Source: Anniella stebbinsi (lineage: Eukaryota > Chordata > Lepidosauria > Squamata > Anniellidae). From it: a stretch of 64,000 nucleotides of DNA. Positions 40,981 to 52,944 of this stretch are shown here, one piece after another. The DNA lies in NCBI GenBank assembly GCA_029215795.1, contig JARDYH010000007.1, positions 75,589,763-75,653,762 on the forward strand. The letters are read 5' to 3'. Made by a program: the position numbers and the translations under genes. The first letter of the stretch is position 1. Each line of letters opens with the position of its first letter. The notes under the pieces are model-generated. The model was not told the DNA's origin and made no database searches. It saw nothing but the letters and a program-made list of their open reading frames with translations.

Positions 40981-42520
40981 CCCTGCAATGCCTCCCCCTC
41001 TTGAGGATGTCGCTGGGCTTTGGGAGAAGATTCTGGACCCGTCTCAGAAACTGCTGCTGGATCAGTGGCACCCAGACTCTATGGGGGGTGGGGGGTGGGG
41101 AATGACACCGTGCTCCCTCCCAGTGCGTCACCAGGACCTTACTTTCAAGAGTGCCACTAATAGCGATGCATCCCCCCCCCCCCCCGCCCTTTCGTGCTTC
41201 CTTTGGCCTGGAGCATCTTTCTCCTGCCTTTCTCTCTCTGAGGGTCTCTGCAGTGACTTCAGTTTATCCCCTCCCTGATTAAGTGCTATTTATATTCCCC
41301 GCAGGACCCCAGAGAGATTTCAATTTCTGCTCCCCCAGCATCCACTTTTCTTTCCAACTGTTGTTTGGGGGGGGCGTTGATTTAGAAGGTGGACTCATTA
41401 TTTTCAGTTGTTGTTTGTGGGTGGATTCTGTAGCCTGTCTCTGCCTTGCATGGTTTTACCCAACAGCTGGGACAGCGATGACGCATTTCCCCCCGTATTT
41501 CAGCGCAACCAAGGCCCTGGATCTCCCCCCCCCCCCAGCTTACATGCTGCCGGTTGAGAGAAGGGAAACGAGAGTCCACCAATGGGTTCCTTCCTTGACT
41601 CCCCCTCCTTCTTGCTCCTCTCTCCCCATTCTTGGGTGGTGTGATGGCTTGATGAAAGGGATCTCCACGACGTTACTTCCGACAGAAAGGGAAAGGGCTA
41701 CGTGTGGCCCTCAATAACACATTGTGGCATGCAGGAATCAGTGGGCAGGGCTAAGGCACTTTAGTTTCGCGCTCACTGCCCATGTAAGGAGTTAGGGGAT
41801 GGTCAAGCAAGGGGGACCCCAACGCCACTGGGGAAACCCTGGGGTGTCTCTGTCTCCTGGACGTTGCACCCACAAGCACTTCAATTTCTCCTGGTCCCTG
41901 CATTTCCAGCGGGGTGCAGGAAGGTGGGGGTGATGTCATTGAGCCCGAAAGGTACTGGGCTTCTGAAGGTATTTGTTGTGCCCAGCTCCCGTTGCTTCTG
42001 GTCTGTCACAACATAGCTGGATGGAGCTTTTGGGGGGAAGATGGTATCTGCAGACACCCAAGTGCACAATATGGCAGCTCCTGGGTTTTATTTAATTTTT
42101 TGCTCCCATTCCATTGGGCGCCAAGGTCCCAAACGACAAGTCCAATTTTGCCTGATTGTTCCTATGCCCGTCTCCCAGGCAAATGATGGGCTTCGCCTTC
42201 CCGAACCATAGCTGTACTGTCACTCTAAAGTGAGGTTTCACTGCCAGTCGGGGCCTGCGTGCCCTTCAAATACTGCCTGAGGGGGGGATTGAAATCTGCC
42301 CCCTCCTGGGGAGGGGTGTGTGTCTGCCACCCATTGTTCTCTGTCCCCGAGAACTTTGGAGGCCCAGGTTTCTGACCCCCCCTTCCCCCCACGAAGTATG
42401 GGATTGTGGGGGGGCTTTCCCCCAGTTTTGTAGCTGTGTTCAGTGTTAACGATTCACGGTTCCACAGGGGTGCTGGGGCTTATTTATTAGGGATCAGAAT
42501 AAAGACCGTGGATCAGTGTT
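40981..42520 (+). other. GRAMD1A: GRAMD1A 3' UTR
   Basis: Non-coding sequence from the stop to the first good polyadenylation signal (AATAAA at 42498-42503, followed by GTGTTTGTGGTGCG). It has several C and G runs (about 41170, 41345, 41527). The end point is inferred. Confidence 0.7.
42498..42503 (+). terminator. GRAMD1A: Polyadenylation signal AATAAA
   Basis: Canonical hexamer with a GT-rich stretch starting about 10 bases downstream. It is the only well-placed one between the stop codon and the repeat at 42540. Confidence 0.75.
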
Positions 42521-42539
42521 TGTGGTGCGTTCGTTCGTT

Positions 42540-42785
42540 CGTATTTATTTATTTATTACATTTACATCCTGCCGTATTTCCTTTTGCAAGGAATCCAAGG
42601 CGGCTTATATGGTCCCCCTCCTCTCCATTTTATCCTCACAACAACTCTGTGGGGTAGGTTAGGTTGAGAGTTGGTGAATGCCCCAAAGTCACCCAGTGAG
42701 CTTCATGGCCGAGTGGGGACTAGAACCCAGGATCTCCCAAGTCTCAGCCCAACGCTCCAACCACTACAGCACGCTGGCTTTCAGT
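42540..42785 (-). repeat. tRNA-derived SINE (squamate type), antisense
   Basis: (TTTA)n, 'atcctcacaacaactctgtg', 'gccgagtggggactagaacc', 'caggatctcccaagtctcag' and 'ccactacagcacgctggctt'. It starts right after the GRAMD1A polyadenylation site. Confidence 0.85.
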
Positions 42786-43139
42786 TGTATCCATGGGGAA
42801 GACGTATTGTAAAAAGTGTATCATTTGTATATGTGTACTTCTTGTACATTACATCCGTCCCCTTTCTCTGGAGTGTTGCCAGGTCAGAGTGGAGTGCTCC
42901 GGATCCTGAACGTTTTGCATGACCGCAGTGCGACCAAGTCACAGAGAACGGTGCTTGAACCGCTGTAGATAGTGTGGGGTGTGCGGAGGCCTGGGAAAAA
43001 AGAGAATCCCTTACTATGGCAGTAAGATAGGTGAAGGGAAAGCAATTAAGTTCACACATGAATCTTAAATGTCTCTGGTGAAGGATAAGGGAGACTATTT
43101 TCGCAAAATGGCCTGTAAATAACTCGTAAAAAGTCAATA

Positions 43140-43325
43140 TTATTCATTTATTATATTTCTCTCTTGTCTTCCCTCCAAGGGGGTGTTCATGGTTCTCCCC
43201 TTAGCTCCATTTTAGCTTCATAACAGCGCTGTAAGGTAGGCTGGGCAGAGAGATTGAGATTGGTCCAAGCTTGCTCACTTGATTTTTGGCTGAGTGGTGA
43301 TACGGACTTGAGTTATGCTGCACAA
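43140..43325 (-). repeat. tRNA-derived SINE, antisense, decayed
   Basis: 'cattttagcttcataacagc', 'gctgtaaggtaggctgggca' and 'ttttggctgagtggtgatac'. Confidence 0.65.
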
Positions 43326-43539
43326 GGAATTGCATCACTCTTGATTTTCAAGAAAGAAGGGCTTTATACTTCTCCACTAGCTCCACCTCCATCATCTTAA
43401 CCAATGGGGAGCTGAGGCATGGCTTCTTCACCAGTGCTGTGGTGTCTTTTCAGATGTTTTGGGCTACACTGCCCCTGGTGGCACAGTGGTAATACAGGTC
43501 ATTTGAAAGGATGGTGAAACTTGAACTATCCACATGAGG

Positions 43540-43675
43540 CAGGGTTAGGCTACCTGGTGCTCTCCAGATGTGTTGGACTGCAATTTCCATAAGCCCCAGC
43601 TGGGATGGCCAGTGGTCAGAGATTATGGGGGTTGTGGTCCAAAACATTTGGAGGGCACCAGGTTGCCCACCTCTG
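43540..43675. repeat. Foldback element, family A
   Basis: 'taggctacctggtgctctcc' then 'agatgtgttggactgcaatt'; right arm 'ttgtggtccaaaacatttgg' then 'agggcaccaggttgcccacc'. Confidence 0.85.
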
Positions 43676-44599
43676 ACATAAAGCCCGCCCAATGTGGGAA
43701 GCCTATCATGTGCAGGATGTGTCTTTAAATGCCTGTATGGTACAGATTGAATGTGTGAATGCAGCCTTGTTCTCTTGGAGGGGGAAGGAGATGGGTTGGG
43801 GCGATGCCTAGTTTTTTTTTAACCTTATCATTGACAGTAGGTGACTTAAAAACATTCCATTCATTAAATGTTGCATGCAAACATGCAACTTTCCCTCCCT
43901 CATCTGGGAAACGAACCAAGCCTCAGCATTAGGAAAGACAATCTGGAATTGTAGAAAGGGAGTAAACCCTGGGAGTGAAAGAAGTATGGTATAAATTGGG
44001 GAGTTACCTTGAGACTTGTAGTTTCAAACCCCCTATAACCACATTCAACTTAGCATCATCACCTCCATGTTTGGTTCTGAGCGTGTACAGAGCACCTTTT
44101 GCGTCAATACTGAGAAACTGAAGTCTGCCCTGATTCTACTTAGAATTAAGGAGCAGGGATTCCATAAACGTCTCTTTTGGAAGGAAAAAAAAATTAAGCA
44201 CTGTCTCCCGTTTCCTTGATCAGCATTCTGAGGATATAGTCCAAAAGTATTTTTGGGAGCTTTTAAAGGTTGTCACTTGTGGTCCTTCCATACCAGTGCC
44301 AAACTCCATACTAGACTTGATCTGCACACTTTCATCACTGGACATGATCATGCCAAGAGCAGAGGCAAGGTAACAATGTCAGGGGAGTCAGAAAACGCCA
44401 GGCAAAGTGCAGAGACAGCAACTATGATACCAGGACTCCCAAGAGCAAGGACACCAGAGATTTCACTTGTCTCCATTTACAGAAACAGCATCCTGTTTTC
44501 CCAGCATACCCTCATGCACTTTAAATGATCTATAAGAGGCTGCAAAACATGTCAGCAAGGATGTGGGTGAGCGTAGCTTTCCAACTCCACTGAAATTGG
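43676..44599. other. Intergenic, nothing recognised
   Basis: No gene or clear repeat. Confidence 0.4.
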
Positions 44600-44895
44600 G
44601 TACAAAGACTTGTAACATTCATTTATGGCATAAGCTTTCATGGACAGGAGTTCACTTCATCAGATACGTGAAAGCCCTAATTATCACAGACTGTACATTT
44701 TGCATTTTATAACTAACTCCACCTCTTACCATTTTCCTTGTACACATGTGTGCACATCTTCTTATCTATCCATCCATCTTGCCAACTGAGATAACACTTT
44801 GTGCATCTGATAAAGTGAACTTGGGTTTTATCCCATAATAAAAGTCTTTAAGTTGCCACAAGACTCTTGGTTGGTTTTGCTGCAATAGACAAACA
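44600..44895 (+). repeat. Dispersed repeat, family I
   Basis: 'ggcataagctttcatggaca', 'ggagttcacttcatcagata', 'atctgataaagtgaacttgg' and 'agttgccacaagactcttgg'. The 3' end resembles ancient CR1/L3-type tails common in amniotes. Confidence 0.6.
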
Positions 44896-45169
44896 TGCCT
44901 ATGCTTTTGGAGGTTCAAACTGGGCGTGACCAACTGGGCAGCGGAGTTCAACCCTAGCAGGGCTTGGTCACTCTCCTGTCCCTTTATTTAGAAAACAACC
45001 ACAAACACCTCCCTGCCCTTAACAAAAGACCCCTTGCTGCATGGTGATCCTTGGAAGATGAGCAGGTGTGAAAAACGTTTGCTGAAGATCAAGTGGGTTT
45101 GGAAAACCCAGCCCTGGGTTGTTGTAATTGTCCAGCCTTCATCTTTAGCCCCAAGACAGAGCTCCTGCA
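44896..45169. other. Intergenic, nothing recognised
   Basis: No feature recognised. Confidence 0.4.
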
Positions 45170-45625
45170 CAGGGTGGCCTTGTGTCCTCTTTTATAGAGG
45201 GTAGTCCTCTCTTTGTGGGGCTACCAGAAGACTATGCTGTATTTCAAGGGTTGTCCACTCCACGTCCGATATAAAGAACTATCGGACGAAAGAGCTGGGC
45301 CTTGAAGTTACCGATCAACAGCACCTGGACAGCAGACTGAGGAAGACACACAGGCCACCTGGTCAGGCTTCTGGACTATGGTGAGATATCCTGTATAAAT
45401 GTTAATAGTCATTTCTAAATATCTAAAACAGATAGAAATTAGCATTTGCAAATGCTATGCAAATCGGTGTTCTCTTTTCCGGGTGATGCATTTCCTCCGT
45501 TCCGGCGATTCTGAAGTAGCCATCTTACTCCTGCACCTTTCATAGTGGTGTTGGAGAGGGGATTTCAGCAGGTTTTAAAGGCTCAGGGGCCCTGCCTTTC
45601 TTGCATCTGACCACCCTGTTTAGCA
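45170..45625. repeat. Family C/H composite fragments
   Basis: 'gtggccttgtgtcctctttt' at 45173 and 'gccctgcctttcttgcatct' plus 'gaccaccctg' at 45590 look like decayed family C ends. Between them lies 'attagcatttgcaaatgcta' (45438), with family H motifs. Confidence 0.45.
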
Positions 45626-45702
45626 TCCCCCCAAAGAAACCATCCCAGCCCTGGGATTGCTGAGGGTTAGATAGTACGAGGCATGTGGGCAAGTCAAAGA
45701 TA

Positions 45703-45722
45703 GCACCCCCCCCCCCCCCCCG
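45703..45722. repeat. Poly-C run
   Basis: About 18 consecutive C residues. Confidence 0.9.
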
Positions 45723-46024
45723 ATTTATTTCCTCCTCCAAAGCAATGAAGGCCACCCCACCGTCCTTGCCTTCCCTGTCTCAGTGTTTTGGCTGGCTTCA
45801 GAAAATGACAGAGGGAATCGTTTGAAGAGATACATAATTAAATGCTTCTGTTGTGCTTCGTAGGCCTCGCATTCCCCACAGCCCGCTGCATGCAGCGCCC
45901 TTAAGACGTACATTGGCTGTAGGATGGTAAATTTTTTAGTAGCTTTCTCCAAGCCCTCCTCGCAAGCAGAAGATGAGAACACAGTGGCTTTCCACCCCCC
46001 CATCCCCTCATGTCAGTCATGAAG

Positions 46025-46160
46025 GGTGCAATCCTATGCACGTTTAGCCAGAAAAAAGCTCTACAACTCCCAGCATTCCTGAGGCAGCCATGCTGGTTGA
46101 GGAATGCTGGGAGTTGTAGGACTTTTTTTTCTGGCTAAACATACATAGGATTGCACTCTA
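46025..46160. repeat. Foldback element, family B
   Basis: Arms 'gggtgcaatcctatgcacgt' and 'tttagccagaaaaaagctct' pair with 'tttctggctaaacatacata' and 'ggattgcactct'. The inner arms are 'acaactcccagcattcctga' and 'aggaatgctgggagttgtag'. Confidence 0.9.
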
Positions 46161-46199
46161 ATTGAGAGCAGAGCCAAGGCAAAGTTATCTCACTGTTAA

Positions 46200-46440
46200 G
46201 GCTGTAACACAGATGTACGGTGGCCCTGTGTCATCTTTTACAATCCTCTATATGAAAGGCTGTCCTGTCCAATTCCTGTTTAAATATAATAATATAGAAC
46301 CTGAAGAACTGTTGCCCATCAACAGTTAGCACTTGAACAGCTGACTGAAAAAGGAAACACACAAGTCACTGGTCACAGTCTTCCACATTATGGTGAGAAC
46401 TGCTGCATTTATACTGAAATTATAATAATTATTTCTAAAT
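46200..46440. repeat. Decayed family C-like sequence
   Basis: 'tggccctgtgtcatctttta' and 'gaactgttgcccatcaacag' parallel 'cctctttg...' and 'actatcggacgaaa..gttaccgatcaacag' near 45180-45320, so two copies of the same composite repeat are likely. Confidence 0.45.
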
Positions 46441-46984
46441 TTGCATCTATAAATTTGCTCCAGGCCATCCTGCCTTCTAAGGTAAGATGGCTAAATGCCC
46501 ACCAGAGGCCTTTTTTCATTAGAGGTGCCCCTCTCGGCTCAACCTAACACGGAGTCTTTTATCTTTTCGGTATCAGGCAAAGATCTTTTTAGTTTCCCAG
46601 GCCTTTTCATTTTTATTTGCTTTCATTAACATCTTACTGTTCACTCCTTTTCGTCAGGTTGCTCTGAGTGTTTTATTGTCGGCCGGTCAAACATTTATCA
46701 CTTACGGCCAATGTCCTTTGCAAAACTTCAAACGTGCTCAAAAATATATACGATGCAACAAATCACATTTGCAAAAGCAGTTCCTAAAAATGCTAGAGCT
46801 ATAAAACGCAGTAAGTAGAAACCGGCCAGAGGAACCACACGAGCAGTAAAACAATGATTAAGAGAAAACAATACAATAAGCAATAACATCATCATTAAAT
46901 CAGGGCATCATAGTGACAATCTGGAACAATCTCTGAGGACACTTTTCCATGGAGCCTCGCAGCAGCCAGGGGAAAAAGGGAAGC
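46441..46984. other. Intergenic, nothing recognised
   Basis: AT-rich. No feature recognised. Confidence 0.4.
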
Positions 46985-47350
46985 CCTTTAAAGCACAGGT
47001 TTTGAACCTCTTTCAACCTGAAGGCTGAACTTCAATTGGAGAGGTCTGTGGGGCTCATGTTCCAGTGCTGGTTGTGGCCAAAGTACAAAAATAAAAACAG
47101 CAGCAGATTTTACTTTAAAGCTCTCACTGCAAGTAACTAAGGGGAAAAGTACACAAAAGTTGGGAAACTGCTAAATGGTGAGAGTTGGGAGAAGTGGGTG
47201 GGAACATGGGAAAGGGGAGGGGCCTTCTGGGAAACCCTGAAGGACCAGGCTAGGACCCCAGGAAGGTTGGAATTGCTCCCCCCAGCCTGAGGTTCTGTAT
47301 CCCTTACAAGAGAGCTTCAGCTATTGGGCGGTATAGAAATGTAATAAATT
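46985..47350 (+). repeat. Family E repeat with LINE tail
   Basis: 'gaacctctttcaacctgaag', 'ggctgaacttcaattggaga' and 'ttctgggaaaccctgaagga', ending 'gcctgaggttctgtatccct'. It is followed by the tail 'agcttcagctattgggcggt'. Confidence 0.7.
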
Positions 47351-48159
47351 AATATGAAGTCGTTAAAAGTCAGCATCTGACAACAGATAGCATTACTTTT
47401 CTGGCATCCTTTTTGAATGTATTCTCAATAAAATAATCTCTAAAACCTTGAAGATGAGATTCCAAGTATATCGGACGAGACAAAATGCAACGTGGGAGCT
47501 CTTCTGTCTCGCCGATGCAACAAACGCATCCTACTCTAGTCCAGAGGCCATCGCTGTCATTTCATTTATTTATTTTTAATGGTTCTTTATCATGAACTGT
47601 CTGGAGAGTTCAAACTGGAGCTCCAAGGCAGGGCACTCAATTTGAAAAACAAATTCGTAAGATATCCTGTTGACGTATGAAATGCAAATGCAATGGCAGG
47701 TGGGCTGAGGAGGAGAATCTTAATGCCTGGGCAGTTGTGATCTGTGTGGCACAGCGCATGTATGCATTTGCAGTGGAGGCTGGTGGCTCCAATGTTAGTG
47801 GGGCAGTGAATCCGCACCAAGATTCAGCCCAAACCCTAAAGCTCTCCAAGGTGCTCCGGGCGCCTATTTTTTTGGTGGAAGAGCAAGATCAAAATGCTTT
47901 CAATAAACAGTGAATAAATAATATTTGGCGTCCCCATTTTAGCCTTTGAGGGAGATGTTGGGCATGCCTGTTTAAAAGAGGAGCTTCTACACGCATTTGC
48001 CTGGTCGCCTCAAGTGAACAGGAATGACATGCAGGCGATTTTGCAGGCTGGCAGAGAATGGATTGGTCTCTTCTCTCTGCATAGCACAGAAACCAAACGG
48101 CCTGCCAGTGCAAGCTCCCACTTTCAAGCCCATCCTAAAAATGGAGCGCTGCTAGAATT
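47351..48159. other. Intergenic, nothing recognised
   Basis: No gene or clear repeat. Confidence 0.4.
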
Positions 48160-48265
48160 GGAGAGGGATGGAACTACCTGGTCTTTTTTTAACTGGAGGC
48201 GCCGGGTATTCAATCTGGGACCTTCTGCATGCACAGCATCGTGTGCTACTGCTGAGCAAAACGTC
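48160..48265 (-). repeat. tRNA-like SINE, second family, antisense
   Basis: 'aactggaggcgccgggtatt', 'caatctgggaccttctgcat' and 'gcacagcatcgtgtgctact'. Confidence 0.7.
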
Positions 48266-48575
48266 AGAAACCAGGTCCAGCTCTGACAAAGGGTGACATC
48301 TTCCCTCATGGGCTTCACCATAATTCGCGCAAGACCTCCCACACTTCCTCCCAACCCGTCCAGCAGCACCTACGGCTTCTCTTAGCAGTGGGACAGCCTC
48401 TAAAGGACAAAGGAACCATGCCAAAGAAGCGGATGGAGCCAAAATAGAGCCCTGAAAAGCTTTGATTGCTGCTCATGATGGGGCAAAGGAAAGTGAAAGT
48501 TGACCCACAGGGCACAAGAACAGAAAGGCAGGGGAAAACAGAAGTGATTACTGCCCTTGCACTCCCAGGCAGGCA

Positions 48576-48602
48576 AGTGTGTGTGTGTGTGTGTGTGTGT
48601 GT
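48576..48602. repeat. (GT)n microsatellite
   Basis: About 13 GT units. Confidence 0.95.
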
Positions 48603-48659
48603 ACTTTGCAAAACTGAATGACAGGCAGCCTGCCTTGGGAACCTGCAATAAGGGAACTA

Positions 48660-48795
48660 TTTATTTATTAGTTGCATCTGATGAAGTGGACAGCATCCAC
48701 GGAGGTTTATACCGGAATAAAATTGTTCCTCTTTAAGAAGACTCTTTGTTGTTTTGGCTGTGACAGATGAACACGGCTACCCCTCTGCCTTTTAG
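48660..48795 (+). repeat. Dispersed repeat, family I
   Basis: 'gcatctgatgaagtggacag', 'aggtttataccggaataaaa' and 'tgacagatgaacacggctac'. Confidence 0.65.
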
Positions 48796-49217
48796 TTATT
48801 ATTATGTGTTCGTTTTATTGATATCCCGCCTGCCTGCCAAAACAAGGTGCTCAGTAGTAAATCCAGATTAAAAACATCACCAAAATCTGAATTAAAACAT
48901 AAAAATAAAATAAAAAACGCAAGGAAAAACGACCCTAAAAGAAATGTACCGCACCAACCAACTCTAGATCTGAAATCAGAGAATCCCCTGGGGCAGGGAG
49001 ATGGAGATTAGTGTCAGCCTAGAGAGGCAGAAGACAAATAGAGGAAAGGGAAAGAGAGTTTATGCTGAATAAACAGTATTACACTTTTGTAGCCTTCACT
49101 CAGTACATAGTAAGTGCTATCTGAAGGCTTCATGTCCACATGTACATATTAACATTCACACCACTCATTAGCCTGCATTAAATACTGGAAGCTGTGTGAC
49201 ACCACGTCAGACCATTA
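48796..49217. other. Intergenic, decayed LINE tail
   Basis: 'ttgatatcccgcctgcctgc' followed by an A-rich stretch (48820-48940) looks like an antisense LINE tail. Nothing else recognised. Confidence 0.45.
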
Positions 49218-49340
49218 TACCTTTCCCAACCTGTTACCGTCCAGATATTTTAGACTACAGCTCCCATTATCACTGACCACTGGCCCTGCTGGCTGGGCCT
49301 GATGGAAGCTGTAGACCAAAGCATCTGGAGGGCACTGCAC
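49218..49340. repeat. Foldback element, family A
   Basis: 'ttcccaacctgttaccgtcc' and 'agcatctggagggcactgca', with 'gatggaagctgtagaccaaa' between. Confidence 0.8.
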
Positions 49341-49394
49341 TGAGGAAGGCTGATTCCAGACTGAGACTGTCTCCTCCGACGGTCAGCGCCTGGC

Positions 49395-49460
49395 ATGAGA
49401 ACATAAGAAGCGTCATGCTGGATCAGACCGAGGGTTCATCTAGTCCAAGCCTGGTGACTT
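49395..49460. repeat. CR1-type fragment
   Basis: 'gagaacataagaagcgtcat', 'gctggatcagaccgagggtt' and 'catctagtccaagcctgg'. Confidence 0.65.
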
Positions 49461-50009
49461 ACAGATATTTGGGCTACAATTCCCAGCATCCTGCAGCCAG
49501 CAAGATGGCGGGTACCAAGCTGTGGAAGGCTGCACTAATTAGTTGTTGCAACCCAAAGAACTGTGCATGGTACGCGGACGACCACGCATCTCTTTCAACA
49601 GAGTTCAAATCTCCCTCACTACAGCTGCGGGGGCACCTTCAATTTTGCTGTCACTACTTACTAGTTCCATTGCACACAGGGACACTATATGTATTTCGAT
49701 GAGCAAGATGTATTCTCTCACATCTTTGCGAGGGATAGCAAGCTGAAAAACATTAATTACAATTTCGAAACTACCTAATGTTGTATTTGCAGTCGGCATC
49801 CGTTCATTGTTATCACTGAACCTATGAAATGGTAATTTTCTGTGGAAAAATAAAGCACTGCAAAATCACCATTTTTGGCCTCTCTTGGGGGTGGGGGCGA
49901 GGTCATGGGGACTTCAAAACCATGAGCACCCCCACTTTGAAATTTATCACTACCCCTGGGCTGTCCTTACTGGGGAAGAGGCAGCAGCGACAAACATGAT
50001 GTAAGGGCT
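49461..50009. other. Intergenic, nothing recognised
   Basis: No feature recognised. Confidence 0.4.
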
Positions 50010-50175
50010 GGTTTTAGATATATGTTGCCTTGGTATCTATTGCTTTATCTAAACGGTATTTAAATGCTGTATACTGTATTTTTATGTTTTTAATCTTCGT
50101 AAACCGCCCAAAGAGCCTCAGCTATGGGGCAGTATAGAAATGCTAATAATAATAATGCTAATAATAATAAGAGTG
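50010..50175 (+). repeat. L2-like LINE 3' tail
   Basis: 'gttttaatcttcgtaaaccg', 'cccaaagagcctcagctatg' and 'gggcagtatagaaatgc', then (TAA)n. Confidence 0.8.
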
Positions 50176-51154
50176 GGGGAAGAGGTCAAGAGTTTAAGCT
50201 CAGCCTGTGTTTAACCCCAGCTCCAGGAAGCTCAGGCTTTGACACCAGAGGCCTCAGCTCCAACGACGAGCGTGCTCCTGACCATGCGCAAAGTGCCCTT
50301 CAGCAACCCCACGGCAAACAACAGGGAGGATTCAGGCGCGTGGAGAGAATTCCTTCCAGCTTGTTTTGGACACCTTGATGGGCTTCCTCTCTCTCTCTTT
50401 CTCTCTCCCTTTCGCCCATGAAACCTCGAGGTGGCTCTGCGGTTTGGGAGCGACGCGCGAAGGCTGCGGGGACCAACGTGGGCGTGACGAAGGCTGCGAC
50501 CAAGCGCTGGGAGAGCGGGGGGGGCGTCGTCGTGGGGGGGGGAGGAGGCCACGACTTGGGACGCGCCGCCGGGCTCATCAGCTCCGCTCCCGCAGCCACT
50601 GCAGAGGGTGACGCATCCCTCCTCCGCGCCTCATCTTCCTTGCACTCTTCCTCCTCCTCACCCCCCCCCCCCCGCCTTGCTTATTCCCTACCACGCCGGC
50701 GTCGATCGCCCCATTTTGGAGAAGGGGAGGGCGGGGCGCGCGTCGCTCGTGCCCGGCTCGCCTGCTTTCCCCTTTCCCGCCCTTGCCGGCTTGCCTCGCG
50801 CGTCGCTCCCCCACCTCCCCTTCGGCGGCCGCTCCGTGCTGCCGCTGCCGCTGCGTTGGTTGCTGCTGCTGCAATGCATCAAGTTTCGCTGCGCCCTCCC
50901 CTTCCGAGTGGCGCACGCTTCGATTCATTCGCAGCCGCCCTCTCCAGCAGCAGCAAACCGAAGCCTTTCCCGGCCAGGTCAGGCTCTGCCGCAGCGGTGC
51001 GCGCCGCGGAGGAAGGCTAGGGAAGGGGGGACCGGGGCCAGATCGCCGCGTCGCAGCCCCCGTTGGAGTAGGAAGGGAGGAGAGAGGGAGGGTCATCCGG
51101 AGAGCGTCTCATTCCCAACCCCGGCCCTGATCCCTCCCCTCTTCTATGCAGCAG

Positions 51155-51190
51155 GCGCGCGCGCGCGCGCGCGCCACTCACACACACGCT
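51155..51190. repeat. (GC)n followed by (AC)n
   Basis: Alternating GC for about 20 bases, then CACTCACACACAC. A potential Z-DNA-forming tract inside the CpG-rich region. Confidence 0.9.
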
Positions 51191-51497
51191 TCTAAAATCG
51201 ATTCGCTGCTCTCCTCGGCTCAGTTCCTCCCGGCAACAGGGGAAAAAAAAGGAGGTTGAAGATCGCGATCGTTCCGTCCGAAGCCCAGCGCGGTGCAGGG
51301 CTCCCGACGCCTCGTGCAGTGCACCAGCCATGGATCCGGCCCTCTTGAGTCCCGGGCAGGCACCTGCCCGTGGTGGCGGATAGCTCCTCCTCGCGCGCGC
51401 CGCGGAGACGCGTTGCCAATCGGGGCTGTGCTGAGTGCCCAGGTTGGAGGGGTTTTGGGGCGTGTGTCTCGGTGTTGAATTTGCCCTCTGCAAAGAC

Positions 51498-51514
51498 ACA
51501 CACACACACACACG
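51498..51514. repeat. Short (AC)n
   Basis: About eight AC units in the CpG-rich region. Confidence 0.9.
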
Positions 51515-52119
51515 GGGACGATGTGACTCCAGAAGAGGATCCGGATTTAGGAAGACCTCGGATGCAGCGACGGGAAGCGGAGCTACCCAACGGCCGCTTG
51601 GGCTAAAGGGCAGGGCCGTGGGCATCTCACGCCCCGCGTCGGGGCGCCTTGAATCCAGCAGGACGCGCGGCTCCTGCAAACCAGGAGAACCGGGTGCTTT
51701 GGGTGGAGAGCGACAGCGTTTGCACCCGACGCCCAGTGCCAAAAGGAGCTCGCCGGATCCGTGGCGGCGCGAGCGGGGCCGTCCACCGCCAAGCGGAGTC
51801 GTCTCACCCTGGCTCGGTGAAGAGGAGGGGAAGGGACCCCGTTTCCCCCACACTCTCTGGGCCCATCCCAACTTTTATGGATCCTCCAGCCGCCCGCCTC
51901 TCCTGCTTCTTCGCGGTCTCTCGCTCCCCGGCTTGGTCCGATCGCAGCAGCGGGCCGAAAGGGGCAGCCGTTGGGGCAAAGAGCGCCGGAGCGCCCCCTG
52001 CCGCTGCCCTCCGCTCCGGGGTCGGGCAGGATCCAGTGTCCGAGGCGGCACCAGCTGCATCCGGCGGGGACATTCCAAGGCGCGCTTGGGTTTTCTTGGG
52101 CGGCCGCTAAGCCCCGGGC

Positions 52120-52127
52120 TATAAATA
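52120..52127 (+). promoter_or_regulatory. SCN1B: TATA box (TATAAATA)
   Basis: GGGCTATAAATACCC, a good TATA element 122 bases before the ATG at 52242. Transcription would be expected to start near 52150, giving a 5' UTR of about 90 bases. Confidence 0.65.
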
Positions 52128-52241
52128 CCCTCCCGGGAAGATTCTTCCCAAGGATCGTCTGTCTGTTGACTGCAGGACGACGCTCCAAAGGGCGGGAGCA
52201 GCCCCCCCCCCCACCAGACCCTGGATCCGAACCCCCCCGCC

Positions 52242-52287
52242 ATGGCTGCCCCGCGACCCCTCTCGCTCCTGCTCTGCTCTGCCCTGG
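52242..52287 (+). CDS. SCN1B: Probable SCN1B exon 1 (signal peptide start)
   Basis: ATG in strong Kozak context (CCGCCATGG). It encodes MAAPRPLSLLLCSAL plus one base, then a GTGAGT donor at 52288. The short N-region with Arg and a Leu-rich core looks like the start of a signal peptide. Human SCN1B exon 1 is also very short and ends in phase 1, and SCN1B follows GRAMD1A on the same strand in mammals. SCN1B encodes the single-pass immunoglobulin-like beta-1 subunit that modulates voltage-gated sodium channels. The Ig domain and membrane exons were not seen, so the identity rests on synteny, phase and signal peptide only. Confidence 0.62.
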
Positions 52288-52944
52288 GTGAGTTAGACAA
52301 ACTGGGAGGGGAAGTATGGGGGGGGGGGTGGAGCGAGTCGGGGTAGCAGGATCTGAAGGTATAGAGCTCGCGGGCCCGGGGGGGGGGGGCTGCAGAAGTC
52401 CCACTAAAGAGGACATACGGGCAGCGGTGGGGGGGATGTAGCAGAGGCCAAACGGATTCCGCCATCCGGGGCCAGCTTTGCTCCTGCAGGGCCTGCTCAC
52501 ACCGTCCCCAGGGCAATCCGCTTCCCGGACTATGTGTTTTTAGGGACTTGCACACAATATTCGGTTCATCCTCCCTCCCCTGCAGACACAGCTAAGGTTA
52601 CCCTTATGGGCCCTGCCCTATAAGGAAGATAGAGCTGGCCCCTGGGGCTCCTTGGAGATTTCTGGACAGCCAACCTAAGAAAAGGGCCCCCAATCTGCTC
52701 CGCGGATTTCTCATATGGACACAGGGCGCAAAGAGTCCATTTCAGGATGTTTGAAATCCAGCTACAGGTCTTGTCTTTCCTCTCCCAGGCTTTGCATATA
52801 GATCCCAACCTGCCCAGTGACCATTCCACCATCACCACCTGGATCCTTTTGGCGCTTTCGTTTTTTAGGGTCCCCGGAGCCCATTCCAAGGCCCCTAAAA
52901 TCAGTTTCAGGGACTTCTCTTCAATCCTGGAGGGACTAGGGCAG
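52288..52944. other. Start of first intron of presumed SCN1B
   Basis: G-rich runs at about 52319 and 52380. No exon recognised. Confidence 0.45.

Larger units (their letters stand above)
50420..52290 (+). promoter_or_regulatory. CpG-rich promoter region of downstream gene
   Basis: About 1.9 kb of GC-rich DNA with undepleted CpG, including a GCGCGC run at 51155-51174. It surrounds the TATA box and first exon of the presumed SCN1B gene. It contains long open frames on both strands, as expected from composition alone. A second or divergent start upstream (50.4-51.2 kb) is possible. Confidence 0.75.

Noticed and set aside
50418..52500. Several 150-300-codon open frames on both strands
   Set aside because: All lie in the CpG-rich region, overlap each other in opposite strands and read as Arg/Pro/Gly/Ser-rich composition. 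Only the short 52242-52287 exon has start, signal and donor evidence.
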